In this document: positions 61,985-64,000 of the stretch, in pieces | Layout: each line of letters begins with the position of its first letter | How positions within the stretch are numbered: the stretch's first letter is position 1 | Source of the DNA: Paenibacillus elgii NBRC 100335 | Lineage (GTDB): Bacteria; Bacillota; Bacilli; Paenibacillales; NBRC-103111 | NCBI RefSeq assembly: GCF_004000865.1 | Contig: NZ_BIMB01000002.1 | Location: 228,693 to 292,692 of the forward strand | Length of the DNA stretch: 64,000 bases | Direction: 5' to 3' | Position numbers and translations under genes: made by a program | Notes under the pieces: generated by a model | What the model saw: only the letters and a program-made list of their open reading frames with translations | What the model was told of the DNA's origin: nothing | Databases searched by the model: none

Positions 61985-63874
61985 TTAAACGAGGGCAAAC
62001 TGACGCAAAAGCTTCATAACGGTCTCTCTCTTGACCGGCTTGCTGATATACTCATCCATACCAGCCGCCAGGCATTTTTCCCGATCGCCCTTCAAGGCGT
62101 TAGCCGTGACGGCAATGATTCGGGGGCTCTTCTCTTGGAGACTCTTTTTTATGATTTGTGTTGCCTCGAGGCCATTCAGAGCGGGCATATGCAGATCCAT
62201 AAAAATGATATCAAAATGCTCTTTATGGACGGCTTCAGCCGCTTCTTTACCGTTTGTGACGACGGTAACCTTATGCCCCATTTTTTCAAGCATTTTGCTC
62301 ATCACAAGTTGATCGATCGGATTGTCTTCAGCGAGCAAGATGCTCGTCTTGATCGCGTTATTTGACATCGGCTCAACCCCCTGCTCGCTTGGAAGTTCCG
62401 GAGCTTCCTTAAGCCTGATGGTGAAAATAAACGACGATCCGTTGCTGCCGTCACTGACGGCGTGAATTTCTCCGCCCATCATACGGACCAGCCTCCGGCT
62501 GATTGCAAGACCAAGGCCGGTGCCTTCGTATCTGCGGGTCATTAGGCTGCCTATTTGCGCAAACGGCTCAAATATGCGGTTAAGCCACGCGGGATCAATG
62601 CCCATCCCCGTATCCGTAACGGTAAAGACCAGCTTGTCCGAATCTCCCTTCCGCTGCTCCACTTTTACCGATATACTGCCCTTGTGTGTAAATTTTACAG
62701 CATTGCCCAACAGGTTGATCAGCACCTGTTTCAGTCGCTCGGGGTCGCCATAAATATAGTCGGGAACATCGTGATTGAGGGTGTACGTCAGGTTTAAGTT
62801 TTTTATTTCAGCTCTGCCGGAAATGACGGAAAAGCTGTCTTTGATGCATCTTCGCAGATCGAAAATCTCCTCTTGAAGCTCGATTCGCCCGGCTTCGATT
62901 TTGGAAAGATCAAGGATGTCATTAATGATGCTGAGCAGGGTCTCTCCGCTTTTGCGGATCACTTCTATACAGCTCCGCTGCTCCTCGCTTAAATCTGTCA
63001 TATCCAGCAAAATATCCGTCATTCCGACCACCCCATTCATGGGTGTACGGATTTCATGGCTCATCATGGCCAAAAACTCGCTCTTTGCTTTATTGGTGGC
63101 CTCGGCTGTCTCCTTGGCCAGCAGCAATTTTTTCTGTTCAGATATGTCCTTACAAATCAGGTAAAACCCGATATTATGCCCGCCTACAAAAATCGGCGCT
63201 ATACTTGCAAGCACTTCAACGGTATTACCATCTTTGGTAACCAGCATGTCAATGTCATGCTCAATTGAATTATCGTAAAGGGACTTTTCAAGTATCTTGC
63301 TTACATTTTCATTTCCGATCAGATTCGCAAGCTTCATACCGATCAATTCCGTTTCGATCAAGTACCCGGTCAACTTCTCGGCCATGGTATTGGCATTAAT
63401 AATGCGGCCGTCGAGGCCAAAGGAAATGACGGCATCATGGTTGTATTTTTTGAGCGAAGTATACCGTTCGACGGACTCCTGGAGCCGTCGCTCCGAATCT
63501 TTTTGTTTCGTGATATCAATCATTTGGGTAATGTAATACAAAGGAGTGTCCGTCTCGTCGCAAAAAAGCTTGATGGATAACAGTCCCCACATGATCTCGC
63601 CATTTTTTTTGATGTATCTTCTTTCCATCTGTACTTCACCGTCATTGCTCAATAGCGCCTTTAGATCGTCAATGTCGGCTTGCGCTTCATCGGGGTGAGT
63701 AAAGTCGCCTATTCGCTTGCCGTCAAACTCCGCTTTGGCATAGCCCAACATCTTTTCCATTGCGGGATTGACCGTTAAAATAAGACCATCAGGCGAAACA
63801 AGGGAAATGCCAAAAGAAGCATGGTCAAACACTTGTTGATTGAAGGTGACTTGGTTCAAATTCACGCGATGCAT
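61985..63874 (-). CDS. Cytoplasmic PAS-PAS hybrid histidine kinase
   Basis: 629 residues, no transmembrane helix. PAS 1 about 10-125 (DHASFGISLVSPDGLILTVNPAMEKMLGYAKAEFDGKRI), PAS 2 about 135-255, HisKA with MMSHEIRTPMNGVVGMTD (about 272-289), HATPase with NLLGNAVKFTHKG, VTDTGMGIDPAWLNRIFEPFAQ and GTGLGLAISRRLVRMMGG (about 380-490), and a C-terminal receiver about 510-625 with Asp in FDIIFMDLHMPALNG. Start ATG 63874 follows GGAGG by 8 bases; a longer frame to 63931 has no site. There is no output domain and no response-regulator gene seen next to it, so it may feed a phosphorelay, possibly sporulation-type or with a partner elsewhere. Confidence 0.92.
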   Translation of the reverse strand: MHRVNLNQVTFNQQVFDHASFGISLVSPDGLILTVNPAMEKMLGYAKAEFDGKRIGDFTHPDEAQADIDDLKALLSNDGEVQMERRYIKKNGEIMWGLLSIKLFCDETDTPLYYITQMIDITKQKDSERRLQESVERYTSLKKYNHDAVISFGLDGRIINANTMAEKLTGYLIETELIGMKLANLIGNENVSKILEKSLYDNSIEHDIDMLVTKDGNTVEVLASIAPIFVGGHNIGFYLICKDISEQKKLLLAKETAEATNKAKSEFLAMMSHEIRTPMNGVVGMTDILLDMTDLSEEQRSCIEVIRKSGETLLSIINDILDLSKIEAGRIELQEEIFDLRRCIKDSFSVISGRAEIKNLNLTYTLNHDVPDYIYGDPERLKQVLINLLGNAVKFTHKGSISVKVEQRKGDSDKLVFTVTDTGMGIDPAWLNRIFEPFAQIGSLMTRRYEGTGLGLAISRRLVRMMGGEIHAVSDGSNGSSFIFTIRLKEAPELPSEQGVEPMSNNAIKTSILLAEDNPIDQLVMSKMLEKMGHKVTVVTNGKEAAEAVHKEHFDIIFMDLHMPALNGLEATQIIKKSLQEKSPRIIAVTANALKGDREKCLAAGMDEYISKPVKRETVMKLLRQFALV

Positions 63875-64000
63875 GCGGCTTACCTCCGTAGGTTCTACAA
63901 ATAACTTCGTTATTTCGGTCAAATGACACACTTCCTAAGGTATTTACCCATTACTGGGTGCACTGAAACTTGAACACTCCCGCCACCTGCGCTAATGGCG
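63875..64000. other. Upstream region of the hybrid kinase, window end
   Basis: Non-coding as far as visible. It contains AAATAAC-TTC-GTTATTT (about 63898-63914) and ACCCA-TTAC-TGGGT (about 63947-63960), small perfect hairpins; the second could terminate a gene outside the window. No clear promoter boxes. Confidence 0.3.

Noticed and set aside
1..64000. tRNA, rRNA, CRISPR, transposase or phage genes
   Set aside because: I looked for cloverleaf-like runs, regularly spaced repeats and transposase or integrase motifs and saw none; a dedicated search could still find a small RNA.

Overview
The window reads as chromosome of a Paenibacillus-type Firmicute (moderately high GC, strong AGGAGG ribosome sites, Bacillus-like siderophore and antimicrobial-peptide-sensing operons). 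Two things point to the P. ehimensis / P. elgii group: the GH46 chitosanase at 55428-56333 matches, as far as I remember it, the Bacillus circulans MH-K1 enzyme almost residue for residue, and the catechol siderophore operon has a first adenylation code that is not the usual glycine code. The species call is inference. I saw no rRNA, tRNA, CRISPR array, insertion sequence or replication origin.

Layout. 1-8000: housekeeping and small accessory genes (stand-alone E2 core, GNAT, secreted M28 peptidase, VOC protein, YitT-type membrane protein, a broken HxlR regulator, a methyltransferase, an AT-rich secreted protein of unknown family, and a thioredoxin reductase whose promoter carries four 11-bp direct repeats). 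8125-19831: a peptide-utilisation regulon. One seven-gene operon runs M20 dipeptidase, binding lipoprotein, two permeases, two ATPases, S9 peptidase. An unusual winged-helix regulator is divergent to it and an AbgA-like M20 hydrolase lies beyond; both promoters share one operator sequence. 19863-22579: ArsR - EthD protein - MFS transporter. 22690-28112: HD-GYP protein and a very large dual-kinase histidine kinase with a BTAD-type response regulator. 28308-29765: divergent MarR / DMT exporter pair.

29854-46767: a ten-gene siderophore operon on the minus strand: Btr-like AraC regulator, FeuA-like binding lipoprotein, BesA esterase, DhbA, C, E, B, F, MbtH-like protein, DHA2 exporter. It starts at a canonical 19-bp Fur box and has a second Fur-like box and -10 element just before the binding-protein gene. 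DhbA/B/C make 2,3-dihydroxybenzoate, DhbE loads it on the DhbB carrier domain, DhbF adds an amino acid and threonine and trimerises, the MFS protein exports, the lipoprotein recaptures, BesA hydrolyses and Btr senses. The permease and ATPase partners are not here.

46850-53125: an accessory island holding a cysteine-free protein with the LQR-GNR-IQR leader seen in toxin and contractile-injection cargo proteins, and an orphan single-module NRPS (A-PCP-unusual linker-aberrant condensation/epimerisation domain) preceded by a TetR gene. 53307-56572: amidohydrolase, DJ-1/PfpI protein and the chitosanase, the last two behind striking palindromes. 56796-61830: a complete yxdJKLM-yxeA / BceRSAB-type detoxification module with a recognisable response-regulator box, followed by a PAS hybrid histidine kinase to the window end.
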